This document shows positions 52,376 through 61,380 of a DNA stretch of 64,000 nt, one piece after another. The notes below the pieces were generated by a model. The model saw only the letters and a list, made by a program, of their open reading frames with translations. It was not told the origin of the DNA and ran no database searches. The DNA is from Streptomyces mobaraensis (lineage in GTDB: Bacteria; Actinomycetota; Actinomycetes; Streptomycetales; Streptomycetaceae), in the NCBI RefSeq assembly GCF_020099395.1, contig NZ_CP083590.1, forward strand, positions 7,192,001-7,256,000. The letters run 5' to 3'. A program made the position numbers and the translations under genes. Position 1 is the stretch's first letter; the number at the start of each line of letters is the position of its first letter.

Positions 52376-52700
52376 GGCTCACTCCTCGCTCGGGTGTCCC
52401 CGCCTCCATTCTGCCGCCGCCGGCGCCCGGGTGACCGTCCACGACCGGTCCGGGTGCGGAGCGTGGCTATTCGCGTACGCTCCGCAGTCGACCGCTGTGC
52501 GGAGCGGACCGTTCCATGGCGGGCCGTGACCCTTCCCTGAGGCGCGTCGTTCGGGTGGAACGCCGTGGATCCGGGGCGTCAACTGCGCAGGGTGGACAAG
52601 CCCGTTGTGCGTGTGATGTCGCGTTGCCGTGGTGAACGGCGGTGGCCGGGCGGTAGACCAGTGTCGTCACCCCGGACAACGGCCGTCGCCAGGAGGTTCC
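52376..52700. other. Intergenic region with repeated TGCGGAGCG before the adenosine deaminase gene
   Basis: This 325-bp stretch has no gene. TGCGGAGCG occurs at 52455-52463 and 52498-52506, and inverted as CGCTCCGCA at 52478-52486, the last two forming a 9-bp-arm hairpin with an 11-nt loop. A GTGATGTCGCGTTGCC segment closer to the gene is less GC-rich. Confidence 0.5.
52478..52506. promoter_or_regulatory. Inverted repeat with 9-bp arms upstream of the adenosine deaminase gene
   Basis: CGCTCCGCA (52478-52486) and TGCGGAGCG (52498-52506) pair perfectly. A third copy lies at 52455-52463. This may be an operator with an accessory half-site or a terminator for a transcript entering from the left. 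Confidence 0.4.
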
Positions 52701-54290
52701 GTGAGCCCACGACGTACGCTGCTGCGCGGCACCCTGGCCGCGGTCCTCTGCGCCGCCGTCCTGCCCGCCTGGGGCACCCCCGGCCGCGACCGGCGGAACC
52801 CCGCGCCCACCGGCGCGGAGGCCGCCACCGCCGCCTACATGGAAGCCGTCCGCACCGACCGGCGGGCCCTCCGCGCCTTCCTCCACGCCCTGCCCAAAGG
52901 CGCCGACCTGCACAACCACCTCGGCGGCGCCGCCAGCACCGAGCTGCTCGTCGACCTCGCCGCGCGGGACGGTTTGTGCATCGAGAAGGAACGGCTGCGC
53001 GCCGTACCGCCGCCCTGCCCGGCCGGCGGCAGACCGGCCGCCGACGTCCACGCCGACCGGGCCTTCCACCGGCACCTCGTCCGTGCCTGGTCCATGCAGG
53101 ACTTCCGGCCCGGCCGCGAGTCCGGGCACGACCACTTCTTCGCCACCTTCGAGAAGTTCGAGCCGGTGGAGATCGGGCACATGGGCCGGCTGCTGAGCGA
53201 GGTCGCCGACCGGGCCGCCGCACAGCACCAGTTCTACCTGGAGACCATGGTCACCCACGCCACCGCCGGGGTGGCCGCGCTCGCCGCGCGGGCCGGCTTC
53301 GACCCGGACCTCGGCCGGCTGCGCGGCCGGCTGCTCGCCGGGGACGGGCTCGGCCGGCTGGCCGCCCGGGCCCGGGCCGCCATGGACCGGGCCGCCGCCG
53401 AATTCCGCGCCGCCTCCCGCTGCGGGACACGGCGGCCCCGCCCCGGCTGCGGGCTGGAGATCCGCTTCATCACCCAGGTCGACCGCTCCGCCACCCCCGA
53501 GCAGGTCTTCACCGAGCTGCTCCTCGGCTTCGAACTCGCCCGCACCGACCGGCGGTTCGTCTCCGTCAACCTGGTCTCACCCGAGGACGGCGCCGTCGCC
53601 CTGCGGGACTACGGGCTGCACATGCGCATGCTGCACCGGCTGCACGCCTGGTACCCGCGCGTTCCCGTCACCCTGCACGCCGGCGAGCTGGCGCCCGGGC
53701 TGGTCGGGCCGGAGGACCTGCGGTCGCACATCCGCCAGGCCGTGCTGACCGGGCACGCCCGGCGGATCGGGCACGGGGTGGACGTCGGGTGGGAGGACGC
53801 CTCCCGCGAGCTGCTGGCGGTGATGGCGGAGCGGCGGGTCCTGGTGGAGATCCCGCTGGTCAGCAATGCCCAGATCCTGGGGGTGGCGGGGCGTCGGCAT
53901 CCTTTCGAGCTGTACCGGGAGCATGGGGTGCCGGTCGCTCTCGCGACGGACGACGCGGGGGTGGAGCGGAGCGACATCACGACCGAGTACGAGCGGGCGG
54001 TCACCGTGCACCGGCTGGGGTACCGGGCGCTCAAAGATCTTGCGCGGACGTCGCTGGAGTACGGGTTCCTGCCCGGGCGGAGCCTGTGGCGGGACCGGGG
54101 CGGCTTCGTGCCCGCGGCGCCCTGTGCCCGGGACCGGGCGGGGGCGGGGCGGCCTCGGGCGGCCTGTGCGGCGCTGCTGGGGGGTAGTCCGAAGGCGGCG
54201 GTGGAGTGGAAGCAGGAGGCGGCCTTCGGCCGCTTTGAGGAGCGGTTCGGGCGGGCCCGGTCTGTGCCTGCGGCGCCGTCGGTGGGGTGA
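52701..54290 (+). CDS. Secreted adenosine deaminase family protein
   Basis: The 529-residue protein has a signal peptide (SPRRTLLRGTLAAVLCAAVL) and the amidohydrolase zinc site of adenosine deaminases: DLHNHLGGAAS near residue 65, VTLHAGE with the third His, RIGHGVDV, and ATDDAGVERSDIT with the Asp. The N-terminal helical part resembles secreted ADGF-type deaminases. It would convert extracellular adenosine to inosine. The GTG start has a perfect AGGAGG site. Confidence 0.85.
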   Translation: MSPRRTLLRGTLAAVLCAAVLPAWGTPGRDRRNPAPTGAEAATAAYMEAVRTDRRALRAFLHALPKGADLHNHLGGAASTELLVDLAARDGLCIEKERLRAVPPPCPAGGRPAADVHADRAFHRHLVRAWSMQDFRPGRESGHDHFFATFEKFEPVEIGHMGRLLSEVADRAAAQHQFYLETMVTHATAGVAALAARAGFDPDLGRLRGRLLAGDGLGRLAARARAAMDRAAAEFRAASRCGTRRPRPGCGLEIRFITQVDRSATPEQVFTELLLGFELARTDRRFVSVNLVSPEDGAVALRDYGLHMRMLHRLHAWYPRVPVTLHAGELAPGLVGPEDLRSHIRQAVLTGHARRIGHGVDVGWEDASRELLAVMAERRVLVEIPLVSNAQILGVAGRRHPFELYREHGVPVALATDDAGVERSDITTEYERAVTVHRLGYRALKDLARTSLEYGFLPGRSLWRDRGGFVPAAPCARDRAGAGRPRAACAALLGGSPKAAVEWKQEAAFGRFEERFGRARSVPAAPSVG

Positions 54291-54309
54291 GGGTGCCCCA
54301 GCCCCGCCC

Positions 54310-54410
54310 TCTCACCGTTTCCTGCGGGGGCTGCGCCCCCCGCACCCCCTCAAGCGCGCTGCGCGCTCCCCCAGAGGGGGTGCCCCCAGTCCTCAAACGC
54401 CGGACGGGCT
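54310..54410. repeat. Composite intergenic repeat, copy 3
   Basis: Modules seen at 11488-11590 recur here in another order: CACCGTTTCCTGC with a GGGGGC/GCCCCC hairpin, a GCGCGCTGCGCGC palindrome, CCCCCAGAGGGGG and the 21-bp element at 54389-54409. The last element overlaps the 3' end of the CapA gene and supplies its final codons and stop. Confidence 0.7.
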
Positions 54411-55388
54411 GGTTGGCTCCCGCCAGTCCGTCGTCAGTCTTCCGTCCTTCCCGACGGCCACCGCCGTGCCCAGGTCCGCCGACGCGCGGGAGAAGCGGTG
54501 TTGGATCCAGGCGCGGGCGTGTTCCGCGGCGAGTTCCGTGTGACCGTAGCCGAGTTGGAGGGGGACGGCCTCCAGGCGGGTCGGGGTGGTGCCGTCGAAG
54601 GTGACGAGGAAGAGGAGGCCGAGGTCGTTGCGGAGGACGGGGTCCACGGCGTAGTCGTCGACGAAGTCGCCCATGTCGTACAGGGTCCGCCGGCCGGCGC
54701 CGTGGAAGACGTGGGCCGAGTGGCCGGCGACGAGCGCGGCGCCCGCCGTGTGCAGCCGGGTGGCGGCCTCGCGGACGTAGCCGGGCGGGGCGGAGGTCAT
54801 GTTGGGGCCCCAGTGCGGGGTGACGAGCACCGCGTCGGCCTGCCCCGCGGCGTCCGCCACCGCGTCGTGCAGCCAGCCGGGCAGGCCGTGGTGGAGGTCG
54901 GCCCAGGCGACGCCGGGGCGGTCCGGGGCGGCGGCGAAGTCCTCCGGGTGGTCCGTGGCGCCGAGTACCGCGAGCCGCAGGCCGCGTGCCTCCAGCAGGG
55001 CGGCCGCCCGGGCCCCGGCCGCGTCGGCACCGGCACCGACCACCGCGATCCCGGCCTCGCCCAGCAGGTCCAGCGTGTCCGCGAGCGCGTCGGCGCCGTA
55101 GTCGAGGGCGTGGTTGTTGGCCAGGTTCACGCAGTCCACGCCGAGGCGGGCGAGGACCCGCGCGGCCACCGGCGGCGCCCGGAAGAAGAAGGGTTTGCCG
55201 GGGGCCGGCCACGGCTCGCCGCGCGCGGACACGCAGCACTCCAGGTTGAGGACGAAGAGGTCGGCCCCGGCCAGGGCCTCCCGCACTCCGGGGGAGACCA
55301 GGGTGTCCGGCGCGGGCGCCGCCGCCAGCCGCTCGGCGGCGCCGCGTCCCAGCATGGTGTCCCCGGCCAGGGCCACGGTCACGGTCAC
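54393..55388 (-). CDS. CapA family (poly-gamma-glutamate biosynthesis-like) protein
   Basis: The 331-residue protein matches the metallophosphatase-like CapA fold: VALAGDTMLGRG near the start, LFVLNLECCVS, VNLANNHALDYGADALADT and VTPHWGPNM. No signal peptide or membrane helix is seen, unlike CapA of polymer synthesis complexes, so a cytosolic phosphoesterase role is also possible. GGGAGG precedes the GTG. The last residues (TSPSGV) are encoded inside a dispersed repeat, so the true C-terminus may have been altered by it. Confidence 0.8.
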   Translation of the reverse strand: MTVTVALAGDTMLGRGAAERLAAAPAPDTLVSPGVREALAGADLFVLNLECCVSARGEPWPAPGKPFFFRAPPVAARVLARLGVDCVNLANNHALDYGADALADTLDLLGEAGIAVVGAGADAAGARAAALLEARGLRLAVLGATDHPEDFAAAPDRPGVAWADLHHGLPGWLHDAVADAAGQADAVLVTPHWGPNMTSAPPGYVREAATRLHTAGAALVAGHSAHVFHGAGRRTLYDMGDFVDDYAVDPVLRNDLGLLFLVTFDGTTPTRLEAVPLQLGYGHTELAAEHARAWIQHRFSRASADLGTAVAVGKDGRLTTDWREPTSPSGV

Positions 55389-55459
55389 CGGCGCTACCTC
55401 CCGCCTGCCGCTCCCTTCAGTCTCGGCCGTGGCCCGGCGGCCACGCAAGCGGCGGGGGA

Positions 55460-56122
55460 TCAGCGCCGGAGCACCTTGCGGGCCAGCGCGTTCCCCAGCA
55501 GCTGCGCGATCTGCACGAGCACGATCAGCACCGCCACCGCCACGACCATCACCGAGGTGTCGAACCGCAGATAGCCGTAGGACATGGCCAGATGGCCCAC
55601 CCCGCCGCCGCCCACCGTCCCGGCCACCGCCGAGAAGTCGATCAGTGCGACGAGCATGAACGTGAAGCCGAGGACGAGCGGTCCGAGGGCCTCGGGCACC
55701 AGCACGGTGAGGAGGATCCGCAGTGGGCCCGCGCCCATCGACCGGGCGGCCTCGATCACCCCGGACTCGACGGACAGCAGGTTCGTCTCGACGATCCGGG
55801 CGACGCCGAAGGTGGCCACGACGACCATCGGGAAGACCGCCGCGTCCGTCCCGATCATCGTGCCCACCACCTCGCGGGTCACGGGGGAGAGCGCGACGAT
55901 GGCGATGACGAACGGCACCGGCCGGACGACGTTCACCAGCGTGCTGAGCACGGCGAAGACCAGCCGGTTCGGCAGCACCCCGCCCTTGCGCGTGGCGTAG
56001 AGGGTGAGGCCGACGGCCATGCCGAGCACCGCCGACAGCGCCAGGGTGACCAGCACCATGTAGACCGTCTCGCCGGTCGCGTCGACCACCTTGGGCCAGA
56101 ACGTGCTCCAGTCAGCCCGCAT
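55460..56122 (-). CDS. metI: Methionine ABC transporter permease
   Basis: The 220-residue protein has five hydrophobic segments and the permease EAA-type loop (EAARSMGAGPLRILLTVLVP), and matches MetI (VPFVIAIVALSPVTREVVGT). It forms the channel of the D/L-methionine importer with MetN and MetQ. Its start lies inside the end of metN (11-bp overlap). Confidence 0.9.
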   Translation of the reverse strand: MRADWSTFWPKVVDATGETVYMVLVTLALSAVLGMAVGLTLYATRKGGVLPNRLVFAVLSTLVNVVRPVPFVIAIVALSPVTREVVGTMIGTDAAVFPMVVVATFGVARIVETNLLSVESGVIEAARSMGAGPLRILLTVLVPEALGPLVLGFTFMLVALIDFSAVAGTVGGGGVGHLAMSYGYLRFDTSVMVVAVAVLIVLVQIAQLLGNALARKVLRR

Positions 56123-57140
56123 GAGCGCCCACCTCCGTCGTGGTCCGGACGGCGTCCAGCGCCGCCACGAACGCGTCCACGTCCCCTTCCTCGCCGCGCA
56201 GTTCGAGCGTCACGCTGCCGAGCGCGGCGTCGCGCACCTCGCCGACGCCCGCGTGGGCGATCGTGAAGTCCACCCGGTGCTCGCGCAGCAGCCGCGACAG
56301 GTGCGCCGCGCCCGGCGCGTCCCGCGTCACCGGGACGGTGACCAGCCGCCCGGCGTGCCGGCCGCGCAGCCGTTCCAGTGCCTCGCCCTCGGGCGGGTCC
56401 CCGAGCGCGGAGCGGACGAACACCTTGGTGACGGGGTGCCGCGGCCGGGCGAACACCTCGTACACCTCGCCGCTCTCCACCACCCGGCCCTCCGACATCA
56501 CGGCCACCTGGTCGCACAGGAAGCGGACCACGTCCATCTCATGCGTGATCAGGACGATGGTGATGCCCAGCTCGGCGTTGACGCGCCGCAGCAGTTCCAG
56601 CACCTCCCGGGTGGTCTGCGGGTCCAGGGCCGAGGTCGCCTCGTCGCACAGCAGCACCTTCGGCGACGTGGCCAGGGCCCGGGCGACGCCGACGCGCTGC
56701 CGCTGGCCGCCCGACAGCTGCTCCGGCCAGTGCCGGGCGCGGTCCTCCAGGCCGACGAAGCGCAGCACCTCCAGGGCCCGCCGGCGCGCCTCGGCGCGCG
56801 GGGTGCCGGCCAGCCGCAGCGGGTAGGCGACGTTGCCGAGGACCGTGCGCGAACGGAACAGGTTGACGTGCTGGAAGACCATCCCGATGGAGCGCCGGAC
56901 GGCCCGCCGCCCCCGCTCGTCGAGCTCCGTGAGGTCCCGGCCGCCGACCAGCACCCGTCCCGCGGTGGGGACTTCGAGGTGGTTGACGAGCCGCAGCAGG
57001 GTGCTCTTCCCGGCGCCGCTGTGCCCGACGACGCCCAGGACGGTGCCCTCGGCGACCGTCAGGGACACCCCGTCGACCGCGGTGAACTCGGTGCCGTGCT
57101 TGCCGGGGTAGGTCTTGCGGACGTCCCGCAGTTCGATCAC
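56112..57140 (-). CDS. metN: Methionine ABC transporter ATP-binding protein
   Basis: The 342-residue protein has Walker A GHSGAGKST, the signature LSGGQRQRVG, Walker B VLLCDEATSALD and a switch His (LITHEMD). The C-terminal NIL domain (residues about 265-340), which binds methionine and inhibits the pump, is present. GTG start (VIELRDVRKTYPG). It directly follows metQ with a six-base gap. Confidence 0.9.
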   Translation of the reverse strand: MIELRDVRKTYPGKHGTEFTAVDGVSLTVAEGTVLGVVGHSGAGKSTLLRLVNHLEVPTAGRVLVGGRDLTELDERGRRAVRRSIGMVFQHVNLFRSRTVLGNVAYPLRLAGTPRAEARRRALEVLRFVGLEDRARHWPEQLSGGQRQRVGVARALATSPKVLLCDEATSALDPQTTREVLELLRRVNAELGITIVLITHEMDVVRFLCDQVAVMSEGRVVESGEVYEVFARPRHPVTKVFVRSALGDPPEGEALERLRGRHAGRLVTVPVTRDAPGAAHLSRLLREHRVDFTIAHAGVGEVRDAALGSVTLELRGEEGDVDAFVAALDAVRTTTEVGAHAG

Positions 57141-57145
57141 GGCCG

Positions 57146-58015
57146 TCAGCTTCCCTGCTTGGTGAGGCGGTCGAGCTCCTTCTCCAGCGCGGCGGGCGGG
57201 ATGTCCACCATGTAGCGCGCGCCCTTGCCGGACTTCCGCACGGCCGCCTGGACCTTGTTCGACCGGTAGAGCCGGACGACCTCGCGCAGCGTCGCGTCGT
57301 CCTTGTCCTTCGCCCGGGCCGCGATGACGTTGACGTACGGGCGGGTGGCGGCGCTCTCCGGGTCGTCCCGGAAGACGGCCTGCGCGATGCGGTAACCGGC
57401 CTGCTCGGCGACGCCGGCGTTGATGACGGAGGCCGCGGTGTCCTTGAGGGCGCGCGGCGTCTGCTGGGCGTCGACCGGGGTGAGTTCGAGGTGCCTGGGG
57501 TTGTCGGTGACGTCGTCCGGAGTGCCGTAGATGCCGGCCTTCTCCTTGAGACCGATCAGCTTGGCCTCGCGGAGCACGAGCAGCGCCCGGCCCTGGTTCG
57601 ACGGGTCGTTGGGGATCGCGATCCGGGCGCCGTCCGGGATGTCGTCCACCGACTTGTGCTTGAGCGAGTACAGGCCCATGGGCGCGACGGAGGTGGAGGC
57701 GAGCGGCACGATGTCGGTGCCGTTCTGCTGGTTGAACTTGCCGAGGAACGCCAGGTGCTGGAAGGCGTTGAGCTCGATGTCGCCGTCCGCCAGGGCGCGG
57801 TTGGGCAGTTGGTAGTCGTCGAAGTTGACGATCTTGACGTCGATGCCCTCCTTCTTGGCCTCCTCGGCGAGGACGTCCCACTCCGGGTCGGACCCGTTCA
57901 CCCCGATCCGCACCTGTCCGTCGGCGGACGAGCCGGACATCCCGCAGGCCGACAGCAGGGCGGCGAGGGCGGCTGCGGCGGACGTCGCCGCGGCGCGGCG
58001 GAGTACGTGTTTCAT
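57146..58015 (-). CDS. metQ: Methionine-binding lipoprotein
   Basis: The 289-residue protein has a lipobox LLSACGM at residues 20-26 and the NlpA/MetQ fold: RIGVNGSDPEWDVLAEEAKK, DDYQLPNRALADGDIELNAF and IAIPNDPSNQGRALLVL. It delivers methionine to MetNI at the cell surface. It is the first gene of the metQNI operon and follows a structured leader. Confidence 0.9.
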   Translation of the reverse strand: MKHVLRRAAATSAAAALAALLSACGMSGSSADGQVRIGVNGSDPEWDVLAEEAKKEGIDVKIVNFDDYQLPNRALADGDIELNAFQHLAFLGKFNQQNGTDIVPLASTSVAPMGLYSLKHKSVDDIPDGARIAIPNDPSNQGRALLVLREAKLIGLKEKAGIYGTPDDVTDNPRHLELTPVDAQQTPRALKDTAASVINAGVAEQAGYRIAQAVFRDDPESAATRPYVNVIAARAKDKDDATLREVVRLYRSNKVQAAVRKSGKGARYMVDIPPAALEKELDRLTKQGS

Positions 58016-58022
58016 GAGGGCT

Positions 58023-58107
58023 CATTCCGGGTGGTGCCGATACAGGGCCGGTGCGGAAGACGATCACCGGCGGGTTGCTGGAGATCGTAGGAGCGAAACC
58101 CGGAATG
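58023..58107 (-). promoter_or_regulatory. Possible structured mRNA leader of metQNI
   Basis: CATTCCGGG (58023-58031) and CCCGGAATG (58099-58107) form perfect 9-bp complementary arms enclosing 67 nt upstream of metQ. The arm nearer the gene contains the GGAA that would serve as its ribosome site. The pairing could hide it. The leader does not match the S-box or SAM-IV consensus that I can recall. Confidence 0.4.
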
Positions 58108-58119
58108 GCCTGGTGATGA

Positions 58120-58139
58120 AAGGAAGGGTTCACTTCCTT
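58120..58139. promoter_or_regulatory. Operator-like inverted repeat upstream of metQ
   Basis: AAGGAAG (58120-58126) and CTTCCTT (58133-58139) flank GGTTCA. The site lies about 110 bp before metQ, where the promoter is expected, and 36 bp after the end of the ligase gene on the far side. Confidence 0.4.
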
Positions 58140-58174
58140 GCAATGAAACAAAGGGCGGCGGGGCGGGTTGGCCC

Positions 58175-59263
58175 TCAGGATGCCGTGCGCTCCACCGCCT
58201 CCTTGACGACCGCCGGCAGCTCGCCCGTACGGGCCATGGCCGCGCGCTGGAGGTCCGCGCCGCCGCCCCGGGCGAACAGCCGCGCCACCGACTCCTCCAC
58301 CAGGGCCAGGTCGCCGGAGTCCGCGAGCGCGTCGCGGACGTGGTCCACCAGTGCGCGCACCACCGTCTCCGCCGGGGCCGGGGTCCACTCCAGCGGGTGC
58401 ACCAGCCCGTCCGTGACCCCGGACTTCGCCGCCCGCCACGACGCCAGCCGCAGCAGCCCCACGGACACCGGCTCCGGCGGCCGCCCGGCCCGCCAGTCAC
58501 GGGCCGCCGTGTCCACCAGCCCCCGGGCCAGCGCCGCCACCAGCACCGTGTCGTCCGGGTCCAGACAGACGTCGGACACCCGGATCTCCACGGTGGGGTA
58601 GTTCCGGGACAGCCGCGCGTCGAAATAGATCATGCCTTTGTCGAGCAGCGTCCGTGTGTCGAGCAACTGCCGTACGTGGGTGTGGTACCGCTCCGGGCCG
58701 CCGAACACCTCCACCGGCCCGGCCGACGGCCAGCGGCCCCACACCTGGCTCCGGTAGCTGCTGTAACCGCTGTCGTGGCCCTGCCAGAAGGGGGAGTTGG
58801 CGCTGAGCGCGAGCAGCGGGGCCAGCCAGGGGCGGATCCGGTCCAGGACCGCCACCCCCTCCTCGTCCGACGCGACGCTCACATGCACATGGCACCCGCA
58901 GGTGAGCTGCTCCTGTGCCGTGAGCCCGAACTCCTCGGCCACCTGCCGGTAGCGCCGGCCCGCGCTCAGCGACGGGGCCACCGGCAGCGGCGAGGTGGCC
59001 AGGGCCGCCACCGCGGCGCCGACGGCCCCCGCCCGCTCGATCGCCGTGGCACGCCGCCGCCGAACCTCAGCCGCCAGGTCCGTCATGTCCGCCGTCGGCC
59101 GGGTGGCCGTCTCCAGCTGCTCCCGCTGAAGCTCCTTCTCCAGCTCCGGATCGTCCCCCCGGGCCAGGTCCTCCAGTGCCAGCACCGTCCCGGCCACGGC
59201 CCGCGGTTCCCCGCTGCCCGGATCCACCAGGAGGAGCTCCTCTTCCACTCCGACGCTACGCAT
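58175..59263 (-). CDS. YbdK-type carboxylate-amine ligase (glutamate-cysteine ligase family 2)
   Basis: The 362-residue protein matches the YbdK/GCS2 family: VGVEEELLLVDPGSGEP at the start, CGCHVHVSVASDE, NSPFWQGHDSGYSSYR and YFDARLSRNYPTVEIRVSD. Weak gamma-glutamylcysteine synthetase activity is known for YbdK, but the real substrate is unclear; actinomycetes use mycothiol instead of glutathione. It is upstream of metQ on the same strand, with 160 bp between. Confidence 0.85.
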   Translation of the reverse strand: MRSVGVEEELLLVDPGSGEPRAVAGTVLALEDLARGDDPELEKELQREQLETATRPTADMTDLAAEVRRRRATAIERAGAVGAAVAALATSPLPVAPSLSAGRRYRQVAEEFGLTAQEQLTCGCHVHVSVASDEEGVAVLDRIRPWLAPLLALSANSPFWQGHDSGYSSYRSQVWGRWPSAGPVEVFGGPERYHTHVRQLLDTRTLLDKGMIYFDARLSRNYPTVEIRVSDVCLDPDDTVLVAALARGLVDTAARDWRAGRPPEPVSVGLLRLASWRAAKSGVTDGLVHPLEWTPAPAETVVRALVDHVRDALADSGDLALVEESVARLFARGGGADLQRAAMARTGELPAVVKEAVERTAS

Positions 59264-59355
59264 GCCGCCATCCGCCCCTTCCCAGGGTTCCGCCAGTCGT
59301 TCGCAGCCCGTATACCCAGGTCGGGCGGGGTTGCGCCGACCAAACGGAACCGTTC

Positions 59356-60153
59356 TCAGCCGGGCGGGTCCGGTGCGCGGCGGATCCGCACGACGTCATG
59401 GGCGTGGCCGATGACGTACGTGCCGTCCGGCCGGGCGAAGTGCTCCCGCACGTAGGCGGCGAGACCGGCCCGGGAGGGAAGCGGGTCCAGGTCCCCCAGT
59501 CCGGGCACATTGATCATGAACTCGGCGGTGTCCAGGGCCGCGCGCGGATCGGCCGTCCGGTACGCGTTGTCCACCGTTTCCACGGACCAGTCGGCTACCC
59601 GCCCGGCCTGCCGCTCCACCAGCCGCCGGGCGGCGGTCCGCACGTCGAACCGGGCCCCGGTGAAGTGCCGCACCATGCGCATGCACGCGTTGTCCGGATT
59701 CTGCAGCAGGACGAGAAGCGTGCCGCCGGGCGCCGTCCAGTCGAAGACCCGGTCGAGGGCGCCGGCCCACTCCTCCCCGGGCAGGTAGTACAGCACGTGC
59801 GAGAGGAGGACCAGATCCGCCCGGACGCCGGGCTCGGCCCGGTCGACGGGCTCCGCCACCACGGTGGCACCCGGACACGCCCGGCGCAGAGCCTCCCGCA
59901 TCGCCGCGCTGGGCTCGACGGCGACCGTCCGCCCGAAGTACGGCGCCAGGCGGGCGGTGGTCCGCCCCTCGCCGGCGCCGACGTCCAGGAACACCCGGCG
60001 CCGACCGAGCCCCTCGACGAGGTCGACCAGGCGCGCCTCGATGTCCTCCTTCTCGTCCGTCCCTGCCAGGAAGAGCTCGAACGCCCGCCGGTAGGCGGCG
60101 CTTTCGACCTCCAGCACCCGCACCGGCCCGGACCCCGCGAACGGCACGGACAT
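59356..60153 (-). CDS. Class I SAM-dependent methyltransferase
   Basis: The 265-residue protein has motif I FLDVGAGEGRTTARL near residue 60, the acidic VAVEPSAAM, motif II-like LVLLSHVLYYLPGEEW and motif III GGTLLVLLQN. The pattern resembles histamine N-methyltransferase-like enzymes. The methyl acceptor is unknown. ATG 60153 has GGTGG upstream; an ATG 13 codons earlier is in frame. Confidence 0.8.
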   Translation of the reverse strand: MSVPFAGSGPVRVLEVESAAYRRAFELFLAGTDEKEDIEARLVDLVEGLGRRRVFLDVGAGEGRTTARLAPYFGRTVAVEPSAAMREALRRACPGATVVAEPVDRAEPGVRADLVLLSHVLYYLPGEEWAGALDRVFDWTAPGGTLLVLLQNPDNACMRMVRHFTGARFDVRTAARRLVERQAGRVADWSVETVDNAYRTADPRAALDTAEFMINVPGLGDLDPLPSRAGLAAYVREHFARPDGTYVIGHAHDVVRIRRAPDPPG

Positions 60154-60282
60154 CGGCACCACCCCTTTCCCTGTCCCGTCCCCCCCGGCCATGGCACCGC
60201 GTTCCGCGGCCCGCGCCGCGCAGGCACGTTCCTGCCCGCGTGTCGCGTGCCGTACGCGCGTACGGAACCGGTCCGGCGCCCC

Positions 60283-61380
60283 TCAGTCCGCCGTGGGATC
60301 CGGACCCGACGCCACCAGCGCGGCCACCGCCTCCGGCGCGTGGCCCGCCGCCCGCAGGGGCGCACGCACGTCCCGGCCGAGATCGTCCGGCACCCGGCCG
60401 GCGAGGGCCGAACAGGGGCCGGCGAGCTCCACCTCGCCCAGCGCCGCCGGCAGCAGGACCGTCCGGGCCCGGCCCACGGTCAGCGTGCCGCCGGGGTAGC
60501 GCAGTTCGGCCGGTCCGTCGAGGACGGTGACGACGAGGGCGCCGGTGAAGGAGTGCCGCAGCGCCTCCCCGGCGGGAACCGTCCAGCGTTCGAGCGCGAA
60601 GTACGGCCCCGCCGTCAGCAGCGTCCGCGTCCCGCCCCGGGCCGGCAGGGCCAGGCCGGGCAGGCACCGGGGCCGCGGCGCGGGATCCCACTGCTCCAGC
60701 AGCCGCTCGACGTTGGCGTGCCACTCGTCGTCGGAGAGCGGCGAGCCGTCCTCCATCCGGTGCCGCATGGCGTGCTGCTGGACGTCCGAGGTCTGCTCGA
60801 TCTCGTAGACGAGCGTGCCCGGCCCGAAGCTGTGCACGGTGCCGCCCGGCACGTACACCGTCTCCCCGGCGCGGACGGGGATCCGGCGCAGCACCGCGTC
60901 GAAGTCCTGCCGCAGCAGTGCCCGGCGCAGCGTCTCCCGGCCGACGCCCTCCCGGGTGCCGGCGTACGCGGTGGCGCCCGGGGCGGCGTGCAGGATGTGC
61001 CACGCCTCCGTCTTGCCGTTCGGCTGGTTCTCCAGCCGCCGGGCGGTGCGGTCGTCGGCGTGCAGGTGGACGGGGAGCGCGCCGTGGGCGTCGATGAACT
61101 TCGTGAGGAGCGGGAAGTGCGGGCCGCGCCGGCCCGGCCCGGCGAGCTCGTCCGGGTGCCCGAGGAACAGCTCGCGCAGCGTCCGCCCGGTCAGCGGTCC
61201 GCCGGTCACCCGGGCGATGTCCCCGTCCACATCGCTGACCTCCCAGGTCTCCGCGACCCGGCCCGCGGGCAGCCCGGCGCGGCCCAGCCGGTCCGCGATG
61301 GCCCGGCCGCCGAAGACGTGCTGCCGCACGGGCGTCGTCAGCTCCAGCGGGTACCAGGGGACGCCGGGCGCCGCGCTCAC
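60283..61380 (-). CDS. Mannose-6-phosphate isomerase-like cupin protein
   Basis: The 365-residue protein resembles class I phosphomannose isomerases: [20 protein letters not shown] with the zinc ligands, [13 protein letters not shown], and [14 protein letters not shown]. The C-terminal cupin half is complete. It would interconvert mannose 6-phosphate and fructose 6-phosphate. The GTG start overlaps the stop of the SDR gene by four bases (GTGA), although the SDR is an unusual partner. Confidence 0.8.
   Translation of the reverse strand: MSAAPGVPWYPLELTTPVRQHVFGGRAIADRLGRAGLPAGRVAETWEVSDVDGDIARVTGGPLTGRTLRELFLGHPDELAGPGRRGPHFPLLTKFIDAHGALPVHLHADDRTARRLENQPNGKTEAWHILHAAPGATAYAGTREGVGRETLRRALLRQDFDAVLRRIPVRAGETVYVPGGTVHSFGPGTLVYEIEQTSDVQQHAMRHRMEDGSPLSDDEWHANVERLLEQWDPAPRPRCLPGLALPARGGTRTLLTAGPYFALERWTVPAGEALRHSFTGALVVTVLDGPAELRYPGGTLTVGRARTVLLPAALGEVELAGPCSALAGRVPDDLGRDVRAPLRAAGHAPEAVAALVASGPDPTAD

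Noticed and set aside
58016..58174. SAM riboswitch upstream of metQ
   Set aside because: The leader does not show the conserved S-box or SAM-IV core sequences, only long-range complementary arms.
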